Source: Comamonas fluminis
GTDB taxonomy: Bacteria > Pseudomonadota > Gammaproteobacteria > Burkholderiales > Burkholderiaceae_C
Assembly: GCF_019186805.1 (NCBI RefSeq)
Contig: NZ_CP066783.1
Span: 3,361,501-3,425,500 of the forward strand
Length of the DNA stretch: 64,000 bases
Direction of reading: 5' to 3'
Shown: piece by piece, positions 43,543-52,327 of the stretch
Position numbering within the stretch: the first letter of the stretch is position 1
How the letters are laid out: each line of letters begins with the position of its first letter
Position numbers and translations under genes: made by a program
The notes under the pieces: generated by a model
Told to the model about the DNA's origin: nothing
Databases searched by the model: none
Seen by the model: the letters and a program-made list of their open reading frames with translations, nothing else

Positions 43543-44013
43543 TCTGGTTTTTTCGAAGCGCTCCGTCAGCTCCTTGCGCAGTTCCTTGCGAATGATGGCC
43601 GCATCCCAGCGGCGCTTTTCCTCGTCCGTCTCCAGTTGCAGCTGCGGCACGGGGGCGGGCTTCTTTGCGTCGTCCACGGCCACCATGGTGAAAAAGCAGC
43701 TGTTCACATGGCGCACCACCTGGCTGCGAATCTCTTCCGCAATCACCTTGATGCCAATTTCCATGGACGATTTACCCGTGTGGTTCACGCTGGCCAGAAA
43801 CGTCACCAGCTCGCCCACATGGATGGGCTGCAAAAACATCACCTGATCCACGCTCAGCGTCACCACATAGCGGCCTGCGTAGCGGCTGGCGCAGGCGTAA
43901 GCCACCTGGTCAAGCAGCTTCAGAATGGCGCCGCCGTGCACATTGCCAGAGAAATTGGCCATATCCGGCGACATGAGCACGGTCATGCTCAGCTGATGGG
44001 AGGGTGTATTCAT
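43531..44013 (-). CDS. Acyl-CoA thioesterase, hotdog fold (YciA-like)
   Basis: A 160-residue hotdog-fold thioesterase. The core MSPDMANFSGNVHGGAILKL and the helix DQVAYACASRYAGRYVVTLS, followed by PIHVGELVTFLASV, match the YciA/acot family; the HGG motif and the aspartate of LLDQVA form the expected active site. Likely hydrolyses short or medium acyl-CoAs. The last residues (KTRQTP) and the TGA lie in a REP-like repeat, so the C-terminus may vary between strains. Confidence 0.9.
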   Translation of the reverse strand: MNTPSHQLSMTVLMSPDMANFSGNVHGGAILKLLDQVAYACASRYAGRYVVTLSVDQVMFLQPIHVGELVTFLASVNHTGKSSMEIGIKVIAEEIRSQVVRHVNSCFFTMVAVDDAKKPAPVPQLQLETDEEKRRWDAAIIRKELRKELTERFEKTRQTP

Positions 44014-44150
44014 GGGGCGCGATTTTAAAAGTGATCACTCGCGGCTGTAGGCCCTCGCCCTATACCCCGGCTCTGTACCCCAGCTCTGTCATCGCTGCAC
44101 GGTATAACCGGTCATTGCGGTCTGTTCCCGCTCCATTTTTCTGATCTGCC

Positions 44151-44753
44151 ATGCAAGTGCTGTTCCCCAACCCCTTTGGCGCCGCCCCTGCGCCTGAAAA
44201 AGACATACAGGCGCTGCAGGCGCATATCGGCTTTTCGGACGCCTATGCCGACTTCTTGCGCACGCAAAATGGCTTTTCTCTGTGGACGATGGAAAACGCC
44301 GCAGATATTCAGCCCTATGCAAAGCCCAGCCCTTTGCGAGGCGCAGAGAAATACGCCAACTTTCGCGCCCTCAACAGCTTTGCGGCGCAAGATCCGCACT
44401 ATGACCTGGAAGCCGAGCAGGCAGACTTTCTGCTGGCCGACTGGTTTCTGAATATTGGCAGCGACCCGGCAGGCAACCCCTTTGTGGAAGTGCTGCACGG
44501 TCAGCACAAGGGCAAGATCGGCAGTCTGGACCACGACCTGTTTGCAGGCGCTGAAGACCTGCCGGAGTTTCTGCAGAACATGGAGCTGAGCCATATCGCC
44601 CCCCTGAGCCTGGCCGAGCAGGCCGATGCGCTGTGCGATCCCGAGCAAGGCCTGATCTGGTTTCATGCCCGCGACATGCGCGCCTTCACCACCCATTGCC
44701 TTTACTGCGATGACAGTTTCTGGGGCTTTGTGGTGGATGAGCCGGGAATCTGA
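44151..44753 (+). CDS. SMI1/KNR4 (SUKH) family protein
   Basis: A 200-residue SUKH-domain protein, the third in this window. The pattern IGFSDAYADFLRTQNGFSLW and GSDPAGNPFVEVLHGQHKGK fits the SMI1/KNR4 family. There is no signal peptide. It differs strongly from the pair at 1417-2958, so it is not a recent duplicate. No toxin or secretion gene adjoins it; 51 bases separate it from the downstream flavoprotein gene. Function could be toxin immunity or another protein-binding role. Confidence 0.8.
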   Translation: MQVLFPNPFGAAPAPEKDIQALQAHIGFSDAYADFLRTQNGFSLWTMENAADIQPYAKPSPLRGAEKYANFRALNSFAAQDPHYDLEAEQADFLLADWFLNIGSDPAGNPFVEVLHGQHKGKIGSLDHDLFAGAEDLPEFLQNMELSHIAPLSLAEQADALCDPEQGLIWFHARDMRAFTTHCLYCDDSFWGFVVDEPGI

Positions 44754-44804
44754 GCCATCTGGGACAATCGCGGCCTTGTTCCTGCTTCCCGCAAATGGTC
44801 TGCC

Positions 44805-46073
44805 GTGTCCTCCTTCACCCAGGTTTCTCCTCAGATTTTTGACGCCATCATCATCGGCGCCGGTGCTGCCGGCCTGTTCTGTGCCGCCCAGGCGGGCCAG
44901 CGCGGCCTGAAGGTTCTGCTGATCGATCACGCCGAAAAAGTGGCCGAGAAAATCCGCATCTCTGGCGGCGGGCGCTGCAACTTCACCAACCGCGATCTGG
45001 ATGTGCGGGCGCCGCACAAGCACTTTGTGGGCCAGAACCCGCAGTTCTGCCGCTCTGCCCTCTCGCGCTTCACGCCTGCAGACTTCATCGCGCTGATGGA
45101 CAAGCACGGCATTGCCCACCACGAAAAGCACAAAGGCCAGCTGTTTGCCGACCGCTCGGCCGAGGACATCATCGCCATGCTGCTGGCCGAATGCAGCGCT
45201 GGCGGCGTGCAGCGCTGGCAGCCTTGCAGCATCAAAAAAATAGCATTTTCAGCCTCTAGCCTAGGACAGGAAAGCGCTGGCAGCTATCAAATTGAGACTG
45301 ACCGTGGCCCCGTGCAAGCCCCCAGCCTGGTCATTGCCACTGGCGGCCTGAGCATTCCCAAGATTGGCGCCACCGACTTTGGCTACCGCCTGGCCCAGCA
45401 GTTCAATCTGCCGCTGGTAGAGCGCACGCCAGGCCTGGTGCCCATGACCTTTGATGGCGATGCCTGGCAGCCCTATGCAGGCCTGGCCGGGCTGGCCCTG
45501 CCCGTAGAAATCAGCACCGGCAGCAAAAAAGAGCGCATGACCTTCCACGAAGATTTGCTGTTCACCCACCGTGGCCTGTCTGGCCCGGCGGTGCTGCAAA
45601 TCTCCAGCTACTGGAAGCCTGGCACGCCGCTGCAAATCAATCTGCTGCCCGGTGTGGACCTGCTGGAGCGGCTGAATCAGGCCAAGCTCAGCTCGCGCAA
45701 GCTGGTGGCCAATGAACTGTCCGCGCTGCTGCCAGCCCGTCTGGCCGATGCCTGGGTGGCCCGCATGCCCGAGCTGCAGCGCCCCATCAACGAAGCCAGC
45801 GACAAAGCCCTGACCAAGCTGGCAGAACAACTGAGCCGCTGGGAAATCACGCCCACCGGCACCGAAGGCTACAAAAAAGCCGAAGTGACACTGGGCGGCG
45901 TGGACACCAAGGTGCTGTCGCAGCAAACCATGGAATGCAAAACCCAGCCGGGCCTGTATTTCATTGGCGAAGTGGTGGACATCAGCGGCTGGCTGGGTGG
46001 CTACAACTTTCAGTGGGCCTGGGCCAGCGCGAATGCCTGCGCACAGGCGCTGCCGTTTGAAAATTCACTCTAA
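44805..46073 (+). CDS. YhiN/HI0933-family FAD-dependent oxidoreductase
   Basis: A 422-residue flavoprotein of the HI0933 (BaiN/YhiN) family. Dinucleotide motif IIGAGAAGLFCAAQAGQRG, the family mark ISGGGRCNFTN, LVIATGGLSIPKIGATDFGY, and GGVDTKVLSQQTMECK near the end are intact. Translation probably starts with GTG at 44805. The reaction is not known for this group; gut homologues reduce bile acid intermediates. About 17 residues near 145-162 (KKIAFSASSLGQESAGSYQI) are encoded by a repeat copy inserted in frame. Confidence 0.92.
   Translation: MSSFTQVSPQIFDAIIIGAGAAGLFCAAQAGQRGLKVLLIDHAEKVAEKIRISGGGRCNFTNRDLDVRAPHKHFVGQNPQFCRSALSRFTPADFIALMDKHGIAHHEKHKGQLFADRSAEDIIAMLLAECSAGGVQRWQPCSIKKIAFSASSLGQESAGSYQIETDRGPVQAPSLVIATGGLSIPKIGATDFGYRLAQQFNLPLVERTPGLVPMTFDGDAWQPYAGLAGLALPVEISTGSKKERMTFHEDLLFTHRGLSGPAVLQISSYWKPGTPLQINLLPGVDLLERLNQAKLSSRKLVANELSALLPARLADAWVARMPELQRPINEASDKALTKLAEQLSRWEITPTGTEGYKKAEVTLGGVDTKVLSQQTMECKTQPGLYFIGEVVDISGWLGGYNFQWAWASANACAQALPFENSL
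45236..45294 (-). repeat. Short Comamonadaceae repeat inside a coding sequence
   Basis: TAGCATTTTCAGCCTCTAGC and AAAGCGCTGGCAGCTATCAA are the two halves of the repeat in reverse order. The reading frame of the flavoprotein continues through it. Confidence 0.7.
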
Positions 46074-46089
46074 AAGTGCGCAGCCCATT

Positions 46090-46121
46090 GTTGATAAAGC
46101 GCTAGCAGCTATCAATTTCAT
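46090..46121 (-). repeat. Short Comamonadaceae repeat, core copy
   Basis: TTGATAAAGCGCTAGCAGCT followed by ATCAATTT is the cleanest example of the repeat core here. It lies between the convergent flavoprotein and IclR genes. Confidence 0.75.
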
Positions 46122-46130
46122 AGAGCAGCC

Positions 46131-46892
46131 TCATACCAAGGTGCGCGCCAGCGCCTTGGCTGCTTCATGCAGACGGGGCACGTTTTCAATGGCTTGCGCC
46201 AGCGTCATGCGGGCAGCCGGGGCCTGCAGCGCCACGGCACAGCGCACACTGCGCCCGTCGGGGCTGAACACGGGCACGGCCGCGCAGACCAGACCTTCCA
46301 CAAACTCCTCGGCATCCACCGCATAGCCCACCTTGCGGATACGGATGAACTCATCCTCCAGCGCGGCCAGACTGGTCAGCGTCGTTGCCGTATGGCTTTC
46401 CAGCGGCAAGCTGCCCAGCAAGCTGGTGCGCTGACTGAGGCTCATATGCGCCAGGATGAGCTTGCCACTGGCCGAGCAATGCACGGGCACCCGCGTGCCA
46501 GGGCGCAAATGCAACTGCAGCGGAAATGCCGACTCAATACGGTCCAGATACACCACCTCCACGCCCGATAGCGTGGTCAGGTTGCAGCTCTCGCCAATAT
46601 CCGCCACCAACTGGCGCAGCACCGCATGGCGCACGCCTTGCTGGGTGCTGCCCGTCAGCGTCGCCTCGGCCAGCCGCAGCAGGCGCGGCGCCAGGGCGTA
46701 GCGCCTGCCATCGGGTTCGCGCGCCAGCAGCCCTCCACTTTCCAGCTGCGCCAGCAGGCGGTGCACGCTGGGCTTGGGCCAGCCGCAGGCGGTGACCGCT
46801 TCTGCCAGCGTCAGCGGCCGCGCTTCGCGGGCCAGTATTTCCAGCAGATCAAACAAACGCAGACCGGGTGTGGATGGGGTGGCTTCTTGCAT
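46131..46892 (-). CDS. IclR-family transcriptional regulator
   Basis: A 253-residue IclR regulator with an N-terminal winged helix (PGLRLFDLLEILAREARPLT, ACGWPKPSVHRLLAQLESGG) and a C-terminal effector domain (MSLSQRTSLLGSL, GYAVDAEEFVEGLVCAAVPV). I prefer the ATG at 46892 to a TTG at 46940. It is divergent from a five-gene operon starting at 47013 and very probably regulates it; the effector should be a substrate or intermediate of that pathway. A GAAAA-T-TTTTC dyad in the shared promoter is a candidate site. Confidence 0.92.
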   Translation of the reverse strand: MQEATPSTPGLRLFDLLEILAREARPLTLAEAVTACGWPKPSVHRLLAQLESGGLLAREPDGRRYALAPRLLRLAEATLTGSTQQGVRHAVLRQLVADIGESCNLTTLSGVEVVYLDRIESAFPLQLHLRPGTRVPVHCSASGKLILAHMSLSQRTSLLGSLPLESHTATTLTSLAALEDEFIRIRKVGYAVDAEEFVEGLVCAAVPVFSPDGRSVRCAVALQAPAARMTLAQAIENVPRLHEAAKALARTLV

Positions 46893-46918
46893 AAATCTCA
46901 AAATCCGAGACGAATTCA

Positions 46919-46929
46919 GAAAATTTTTC
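46919..46929. promoter_or_regulatory. Candidate IclR operator
   Basis: GAAAATTTTTC is a 5-1-5 inverted repeat in the 120-base region between the IclR gene and the divergent operon. IclR-family sites are often AT-rich dyads of similar size. Weak evidence. Confidence 0.3.
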
Positions 46930-47012
46930 GAGATTTTCAAAGCTTCTCATAGAGTGCAAACACGGCCCCTGAAACAACACTCTCCATCAACGTCACACCC
47001 CTCACACCCGCC

Positions 47013-47861
47013 ATGAACGGCCAGCCCCACACCCCAGCCCCCTTCTTTCGCAATGCCGTGCTGACAGGCGCCTGCGGCGGCCTGGGCCAGGCGCTGGCGC
47101 GTGAGTTGATTGCGCAGGGCTCAAAGGTGGCACTGCTGGGTCTGAATGTTTCCGCGCTGAGCGAGCTGGCCGCGCTGGCCCCCGAACGCTGCGCGGTCTA
47201 TGTGCTGGATGTGTCTGATTCTGCTGTCATGCAGGAAGTGGCAGAAGACTGGATCCGCCATACAGGCCTGCCCGATCTGGTGATTGCCAATGCCGGCGTG
47301 GCTGGCGGTTTCGATTCCTCCCAGGCCAGCGACCTGGCGGTGATGCGCCGCATGCTGGAGATCAACCTGCTGGGCCCGGCCACCACCTTCCAGCCCTTTA
47401 TCAAAGCCCTGCAGACGCAGCCGCAAGCCCGCTGCGCCCTGGTGGGCGTGGCCAGCATCGCAGGCTGGCGCGGCATGCCGGGCAATGGCGCGTATTGCGC
47501 CAGCAAGGGCGGGCTGATTCGCTATCTGCAAAGCCTGCGTGCAGAAATGCGGGGCAGCCGCATCAGCGTACACACGGTCAGCCCCGGCTATCTGCGCACG
47601 CCGCTGACGGCAGGCAACCGCTTTGCCATGCCGGGCCTGATGGATGCCCGCCCCGCCGCCCGCACCCTGTTGCAGGCCGTGGCCAAGGGGCGCGAGCTGA
47701 TTGTGCTGCCCCGGCGCATTGGCTGGCTCTCGCGTTTGCTCGACTGCCTGCCAGACGCTTTGCACGACAGAATTTTGCGTAATCAGCCACGCAAGCCTCG
47801 TTTAGGGGAAGCCGGTGCCACCGCCATCCCAGGCCTGAGCCAACCACCAGCCAGACACTAG
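47013..47861 (+). CDS. SDR-family NAD(P)-dependent oxidoreductase
   Basis: A 282-residue classical short-chain dehydrogenase. The cofactor motif TGACGGLGQALARELIAQG, VIANAGVAGG, catalytic Ser in VASIAGWRG and Tyr-x-x-x-Lys in GAYCASKGG are all present. The basic residue after the third Gly is absent, so cofactor preference is unclear. It is first in the operon divergent from IclR. It should oxidise an alcohol or reduce a ketone, which would fit supplying or consuming the substrate of the adjacent monooxygenase. Confidence 0.9.
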   Translation: MNGQPHTPAPFFRNAVLTGACGGLGQALARELIAQGSKVALLGLNVSALSELAALAPERCAVYVLDVSDSAVMQEVAEDWIRHTGLPDLVIANAGVAGGFDSSQASDLAVMRRMLEINLLGPATTFQPFIKALQTQPQARCALVGVASIAGWRGMPGNGAYCASKGGLIRYLQSLRAEMRGSRISVHTVSPGYLRTPLTAGNRFAMPGLMDARPAARTLLQAVAKGRELIVLPRRIGWLSRLLDCLPDALHDRILRNQPRKPRLGEAGATAIPGLSQPPARH

Positions 47862-47895
47862 AACATTCCAAAAAATGATGACGGAGACACACACC

Positions 47896-49266
47896 ATGCG
47901 ATACGAAGAGCACACCGCGCCTGCGCCCACCCAGGCGTCTGAGGCGGCAACCGGCCTGCCTACGCAGGAGATGATTGCACTCATCGGCGCCGGCCCTTCC
48001 GGGCTGGCCGGGGCGCGCAATCTGCAAAAGCTGGGTATCGCGTTTCAGGGCTTTGAGGCCTATACCGATGTGGGCGGGCTGTGGAATATTGCCAACCCTC
48101 GCTCCACTGTCTATGAATCGGCCCACCTGATCTCCAGCAAGCGCACCACAGAATTTGCCGAGTTCCCCATGGCCGACAGCGTGGCCGACTACCCCAGCCA
48201 CCGCGAGCTGTGCCGCTACTTTGCCGATTTTGCAGACCACTTTGACCTGCGCCGCCACTTTCGCTTTGGCGTGCGGGTGGAGCGTGTAGAGCCTGTGCGA
48301 CCCGAGGACCCGGCAACGCCCTGGCGCGTGACCATTCGAAATAAAGAGGGAGCGCTGGAGAGCGCCGAGTACAAGGGCGTGGTGATTGCCAACGGCACGC
48401 TGGCCGAACCCAATCTGCCCAAGTTTGAAGGCCAGTTTGCGGGCGAGCTGCTGCACACCAGCCAGTACAAAAGCGCTGAGCAGTTCAAGGGCAAGCGCGT
48501 GCTGCTGATTGGCGCGGGCAACTCGGGCTGCGATATTGCCGTGGATGCCGTGCATTACGCCGACAGCATTGATATCTCGGTGCGCCGTGGCTACTACTTC
48601 GTGCCCAAGTATGTGTTTGGCAAACCCGCCGACACGCTGGGCGGCAAAAAGCCGCTGCCGCGCTGGCTCAAGCAGAAGGTGGATTCCGTCATTCTCAAGT
48701 GGTTCACGGGCGACCCGGTGCGCTTTGGCTTTCCCAGGCCCGACTACAAGATGTATGAGTCCCACCCCATCGTGAACTCGCTCATCCTGCACCACCTGGG
48801 CCATGGCGATATCCATGTGAAGCCAGATATTGCGCGCTTTGACGGGCACACCGTGCACTTCAAGGACGGCTCGCAGCAGGACTACGACATGGTGCTGCTG
48901 GCCACGGGCTACAACCTGCACTACCCCTTCATCGACAAGGCCCACCTGAACTGGGAGGGCATGGCCCCCAAGCTGTACATGAACATTCTGGCGCCCCGCT
49001 ACCAGCGCCTGGCAGTGCTGGGCATGGTGGAAGCCAGTGGCCTGGGATGGCAGGGGCGATATGAACAGGCCGAACTGGTGGCCCGCTACTTCAAGGGGCT
49101 GGACGGCCAAACCAGCGCAGCCCAGCGCATGCAGACTGCCGTGGCCGGGCCACCGCCGGACCTGACCGGTGGCTACCGCTATCTGCAACTGGAGCGCATG
49201 GCCTATTACGTGAACAAGGATGCGTACCGCAATGCAGTGCGCGCTGCCGCCGATTCACTGAAGTAA
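47896..49266 (+). CDS. Flavin-containing monooxygenase (FMO/Baeyer-Villiger-like)
   Basis: A 456-residue class B flavoprotein monooxygenase. FAD motif LIGAGPSGLAGARNL, the FMO fingerprint FxGxxxHxxxY (FAGELLHTSQYK, about residues 178-189), NADPH motif LIGAGNSGCDIAVD and LLATGYN are intact. The fingerprint ends in Y, as in true FMOs, not in the W of typical Baeyer-Villiger enzymes, but some FMOs perform Baeyer-Villiger chemistry. I choose the ATG at 47896 because GGAG lies nine bases upstream; ATG 47875 has none. Substrate unknown; the neighbours suggest a hydrophobic ketone or acid. Confidence 0.92.
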   Translation: MRYEEHTAPAPTQASEAATGLPTQEMIALIGAGPSGLAGARNLQKLGIAFQGFEAYTDVGGLWNIANPRSTVYESAHLISSKRTTEFAEFPMADSVADYPSHRELCRYFADFADHFDLRRHFRFGVRVERVEPVRPEDPATPWRVTIRNKEGALESAEYKGVVIANGTLAEPNLPKFEGQFAGELLHTSQYKSAEQFKGKRVLLIGAGNSGCDIAVDAVHYADSIDISVRRGYYFVPKYVFGKPADTLGGKKPLPRWLKQKVDSVILKWFTGDPVRFGFPRPDYKMYESHPIVNSLILHHLGHGDIHVKPDIARFDGHTVHFKDGSQQDYDMVLLATGYNLHYPFIDKAHLNWEGMAPKLYMNILAPRYQRLAVLGMVEASGLGWQGRYEQAELVARYFKGLDGQTSAAQRMQTAVAGPPPDLTGGYRYLQLERMAYYVNKDAYRNAVRAAADSLK

Positions 49267-49280
49267 GCCAGGAGAACACC

Positions 49281-50210
49281 ATGCTGCCTGTCGATGAAAT
49301 CCGGCTGAATTTCAACCCTGCGTCCCTGATGCTGCTCAATGGCGTGCTCGCATTCTTGATGTTCGGCATTGCGCTGGACACCAAAATAGAAGACTTTCGC
49401 CGCGTCGCCCGCATGCCCTGGGCCATGGCCGTGGGCGTGGCCGCGCAGTTTGTGGTGCTGCCAGCAGTGACCTATGGCCTGACGCTGCTGCTGGGCGTGG
49501 GCCCCAGCATTGCGCTGGGAATGATTCTGGTGGCCTGCTGCCCACCCGGCAATATCTCCAACATCCTCACGCACCGCGCCAAAGGCAATGTGGCGCTGTC
49601 GGTTTCGATGACGGCGATTTCCAACGCGCTGTCCGTGGTCATCATGCCGCTGAACTTTGCCTTCTGGGGTGGACTGCACCCCACGGCATCAGCACTGCTC
49701 AAGACCATTGCACTGGATCCGCTGGAGATGGTGGGCCACATCATCGTCATCATCGGCATTCCGTTTGTGCTGGGCGTGTGGTGCGCACACCAGTTTCCAG
49801 CACTCACACGGCGCTTCAAAAAGCCCGTCGGCATCATCAGCTTTCTGGCGCTGATTGGTTTCATCATTGGCGCCATCGCAGGCAACTGGCGCTTCTTTCT
49901 GGACTACGTAGGCATGGTGCTGCTGGCCGTGGCCTTGCATGACGCCATCGCCTTTGCCACAGGCTATCTGTGCGCCCGCGTCACAGGCCTGCAAGACTAC
50001 GAACGCCGCGCCGTGACCATGGAAGTCGGCATTCGCAACGCGGGCCTTGGCCTGGTGCTGATCTTCAGCTTCTTTGGCGGCCTGGGCGGCATGGCCGTGG
50101 TGGCAGGCGTCTGGGGCTTCTGGGACATCATCGCCGGGCTGGCCCTGGCATCGGCCTGGGGCCGCAAAGCCCCGCAAGGCGCGCACGCAATGGAAGGACA
50201 AGCGGCATGA
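49281..50210 (+). CDS. Bile acid:sodium symporter (BASS) family transporter
   Basis: A 309-residue membrane protein with nine or ten helices of the BASS family (bacterial ASBT relatives). GMILVACCPPGNISNILTHR and NVALSVSMTAISN, with the conserved double-proline unwound helix, mark the sodium-coupled core. Bacterial members move bile acids, pantoate, pyruvate or other acids. It lies 14 bases after the monooxygenase gene and overlaps the next start by four bases, so it should import the substrate of this pathway. Confidence 0.9.
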   Translation: MLPVDEIRLNFNPASLMLLNGVLAFLMFGIALDTKIEDFRRVARMPWAMAVGVAAQFVVLPAVTYGLTLLLGVGPSIALGMILVACCPPGNISNILTHRAKGNVALSVSMTAISNALSVVIMPLNFAFWGGLHPTASALLKTIALDPLEMVGHIIVIIGIPFVLGVWCAHQFPALTRRFKKPVGIISFLALIGFIIGAIAGNWRFFLDYVGMVLLAVALHDAIAFATGYLCARVTGLQDYERRAVTMEVGIRNAGLGLVLIFSFFGGLGGMAVVAGVWGFWDIIAGLALASAWGRKAPQGAHAMEGQAA

Positions 50211-51211
50211 CTGAGCAACAAGCTGTTGAACGCGCCTACCGCATTCTGATCACCGGGGCCGATGGCTTTCTGGGCCGCAGCGTGGTGCAAGCGCTGGGCC
50301 AGCGCATTGATACCGAGGTGGTTGCGCTGGATGTGCGTGCCGTACCTGCTGAACGCCAGGTCGATGGTGTGCACTACGCCGTCATGGATGTGCGCAACCC
50401 GGGGCTGGCGCAAGTGCTGCGAGAGCACCGCATCGACACCGTGGTGCACCTGGCCTCCATCGTGACGCCCGGCAAGGACAGCAACCGTGCGCTGGAATAC
50501 GACGTGGATGTCAATGGCACACGCAATGTGCTCACCGCCTGCGTGGAGCAAGGCGTCAAGCATGTCATCGTCTCCTCCAGCGGCGCGGCCTATGGCTACC
50601 ACGCCGACAACCCCGACTGGCTGCAGGAGCACCACGCGCTGCGCGGCAACCAGGCCTTTGCCTATTCCGACCACAAGCGCCTGGTGGAAGAAATGCTGGC
50701 CGAGTGGCGAGAAAAATACCCCCGGCTGGCGCAGACGGTGCTGCGCATCGGCACCATTCTGGGCGAGAGGGTGGACAACCAGATCACCGCCCTGTTTGAA
50801 AAGCCACGCCTGCTGGCCGTTCGCGGCAGCGACAGTCCTTTTGTGTTCATCTGGGACCAGGATGTGACCGGTGCGGTCATGCACGCCCTCGATGGTGCTG
50901 CGCCCGGCTGCTACAACCTCGCTGGCGATGGCGCGCTTTCCATTCACGACATTGCCAGCCGCCTGGGCAAGCGCACGCTGAACCTGCCCGCCGGCCTGCT
51001 GCGCAGCGCGCTCTGGGTGGGCTCCAGCCTGGGCATCAGCCGCTATGGGCCAGAGCAGCTGGACTTTCTGCGCTACCGGCCGGTGCTACTCAACACCGCT
51101 CTCAAGCAATGGGGCTATGTGCCGCGCAAGACCAGCGCGCAGGCGTTTGAGGCCTTTGTGGCCGCGCGTCAGGCGCAAGGTCGCCCCCTGCGCGTGATGG
51201 CAGCTGCCTGA
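50207..51211 (+). CDS. NAD-dependent epimerase/dehydratase-like extended SDR
   Basis: A 334-residue extended short-chain dehydrogenase. The motif ITGADGFLGRSVVQALG near the start, VVHLASIVTPG, and the Tyr-x-x-x-Lys in AYSDHKRLV are present, with Ser-Ser in VSSSGAAYGY. Relatives include sugar epimerases and 3-beta-hydroxysteroid-type dehydrogenases; the sugar-nucleotide pocket is not obvious. Translation is coupled to the BASS gene (ATGA overlap) and to the EamA gene. It may act on an alcohol or lactone intermediate. Confidence 0.88.
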   Translation: MTEQQAVERAYRILITGADGFLGRSVVQALGQRIDTEVVALDVRAVPAERQVDGVHYAVMDVRNPGLAQVLREHRIDTVVHLASIVTPGKDSNRALEYDVDVNGTRNVLTACVEQGVKHVIVSSSGAAYGYHADNPDWLQEHHALRGNQAFAYSDHKRLVEEMLAEWREKYPRLAQTVLRIGTILGERVDNQITALFEKPRLLAVRGSDSPFVFIWDQDVTGAVMHALDGAAPGCYNLAGDGALSIHDIASRLGKRTLNLPAGLLRSALWVGSSLGISRYGPEQLDFLRYRPVLLNTALKQWGYVPRKTSAQAFEAFVAARQAQGRPLRVMAAA

Positions 51212-52143
51212 TGCAGGCTCCATCCCGATTTTCGCGCGGCGATATGGCCTGCGCGCTGAGCGTGATCGTCATCTGGGGCCTCAACTTTGTGGTGATGAAG
51301 CTGGGCCTGCAAACACTCAGCCCCATGGTGCTGGGGGCGCTACGCTTCATGGCGGCATCACTGCCATTCATTGCGTTCATTCGCCCGCCCCAAATGCCAT
51401 GGCGCTATGTGGTGGCCTACGGGTTGGCGCAGGGGCTGGGGCAATTTGGCTTTTTGTTTCTGGGGCTTAGGCTGGGCATGACGGCGGGCATGGCCTCGGT
51501 GGTCATGCAAACGCAGGCCTTTTTCACACTTCTGCTGGCCGTGGCGTTTCTGGGCGAGCGTGCACGCGCCATGCAATGGGCGGGGCTGGCAATGGCGCTG
51601 TCGGGGCTGGTCATCATTGCCGCAGGCCATGGTGAAGGCGCATTGCAGATGACGCTGGCGGGCTTTGTGCTCACGCTGTGTGCAGCCTTCATGTGGGCCG
51701 TGTCCAACCTCGTGGTGCGCAAGGCTGCGCAGGCCGCGCCGGGCTATGCGCCGCTGCCGTTTGTGGTGTGGAGCAGTCTGGTGCCCATCATTCCCTTCTG
51801 GCTGCTGGCCTGCCTGCAAGACGGCCCGCAGGAAGTCGCCCGGCAACTGGCCTCGCTGGACATCAAAGCCGCGCTGGCCGTGCTCTACCTGGCCCTGCTT
51901 GCCACCTTGCTGGCCTACAGCCTCTGGACACGGCTGCTGCAGCGCCACACCGCAGGTAAAGTAACGCCCTATTCGCTGCTGGTCCCAGTCATCGGTCTGG
52001 TGGCCGCCCTGCTGGTGCTGGGCGAGCACCCTTCGCCCCTGCAGTGGTGGGGCACGGCCGCTGTGCTGTGCGGCATGGTTATCAACCAGAGTCAGGGGCT
52101 GATGCAGACACTGGGCGGTGCATTTCGGCGCTCGATGCCGTAG
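51211..52143 (+). CDS. EamA/DMT-family transporter, operon copy
   Basis: A 310-residue ten-helix drug/metabolite transporter made of two EamA halves. SVIVIWGLNFVVMKLGLQTL and GMTAGMASVVMQTQAFFTLL mark the repeats. It overlaps the previous stop by one base and ends the operon, so it may export a product or toxic intermediate. It closely resembles the second EamA gene at 59684 (both share IVIWGLNFVVMK and GMASVV-QTQAF), and both resemble E. coli YddG/EamA exporters. Confidence 0.88.
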   Translation: MQAPSRFSRGDMACALSVIVIWGLNFVVMKLGLQTLSPMVLGALRFMAASLPFIAFIRPPQMPWRYVVAYGLAQGLGQFGFLFLGLRLGMTAGMASVVMQTQAFFTLLLAVAFLGERARAMQWAGLAMALSGLVIIAAGHGEGALQMTLAGFVLTLCAAFMWAVSNLVVRKAAQAAPGYAPLPFVVWSSLVPIIPFWLLACLQDGPQEVARQLASLDIKAALAVLYLALLATLLAYSLWTRLLQRHTAGKVTPYSLLVPVIGLVAALLVLGEHPSPLQWWGTAAVLCGMVINQSQGLMQTLGGAFRRSMP

Positions 52144-52191
52144 TTCAAAGAACTTTCGCGCCTTGCATTTCCCAGAGTCTCTTGAATTGTT

Positions 52192-52197
52192 TATAAT
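52192..52197 (+). promoter_or_regulatory. Consensus -10 element upstream of rpsU
   Basis: A perfect TATAAT lies 130 bases upstream of rpsU. No convincing -35 is spaced at 16-18 bases. A CCCCG...CGGGG stem is possible in the leader (52218-52252). Confidence 0.5.
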
Positions 52198-52327
52198 GCT
52201 CGACTTTGCTGGCATTACCCCGTCGGCCATACTAGTTAAAAAGTGGCGGGGAAAACCGCTGTTCATGGCTCTCAGGCCCGATCTTCCCGAGAACCCGCTG
52301 TCAGCACAGATATATCTGGAAAATTAA

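Noticed and set aside
47578..49188. 536-residue open frame on the minus strand across the SDR and FMO genes
   Set aside because: It crosses two well-supported genes and their gap, with no motif or ribosome site.
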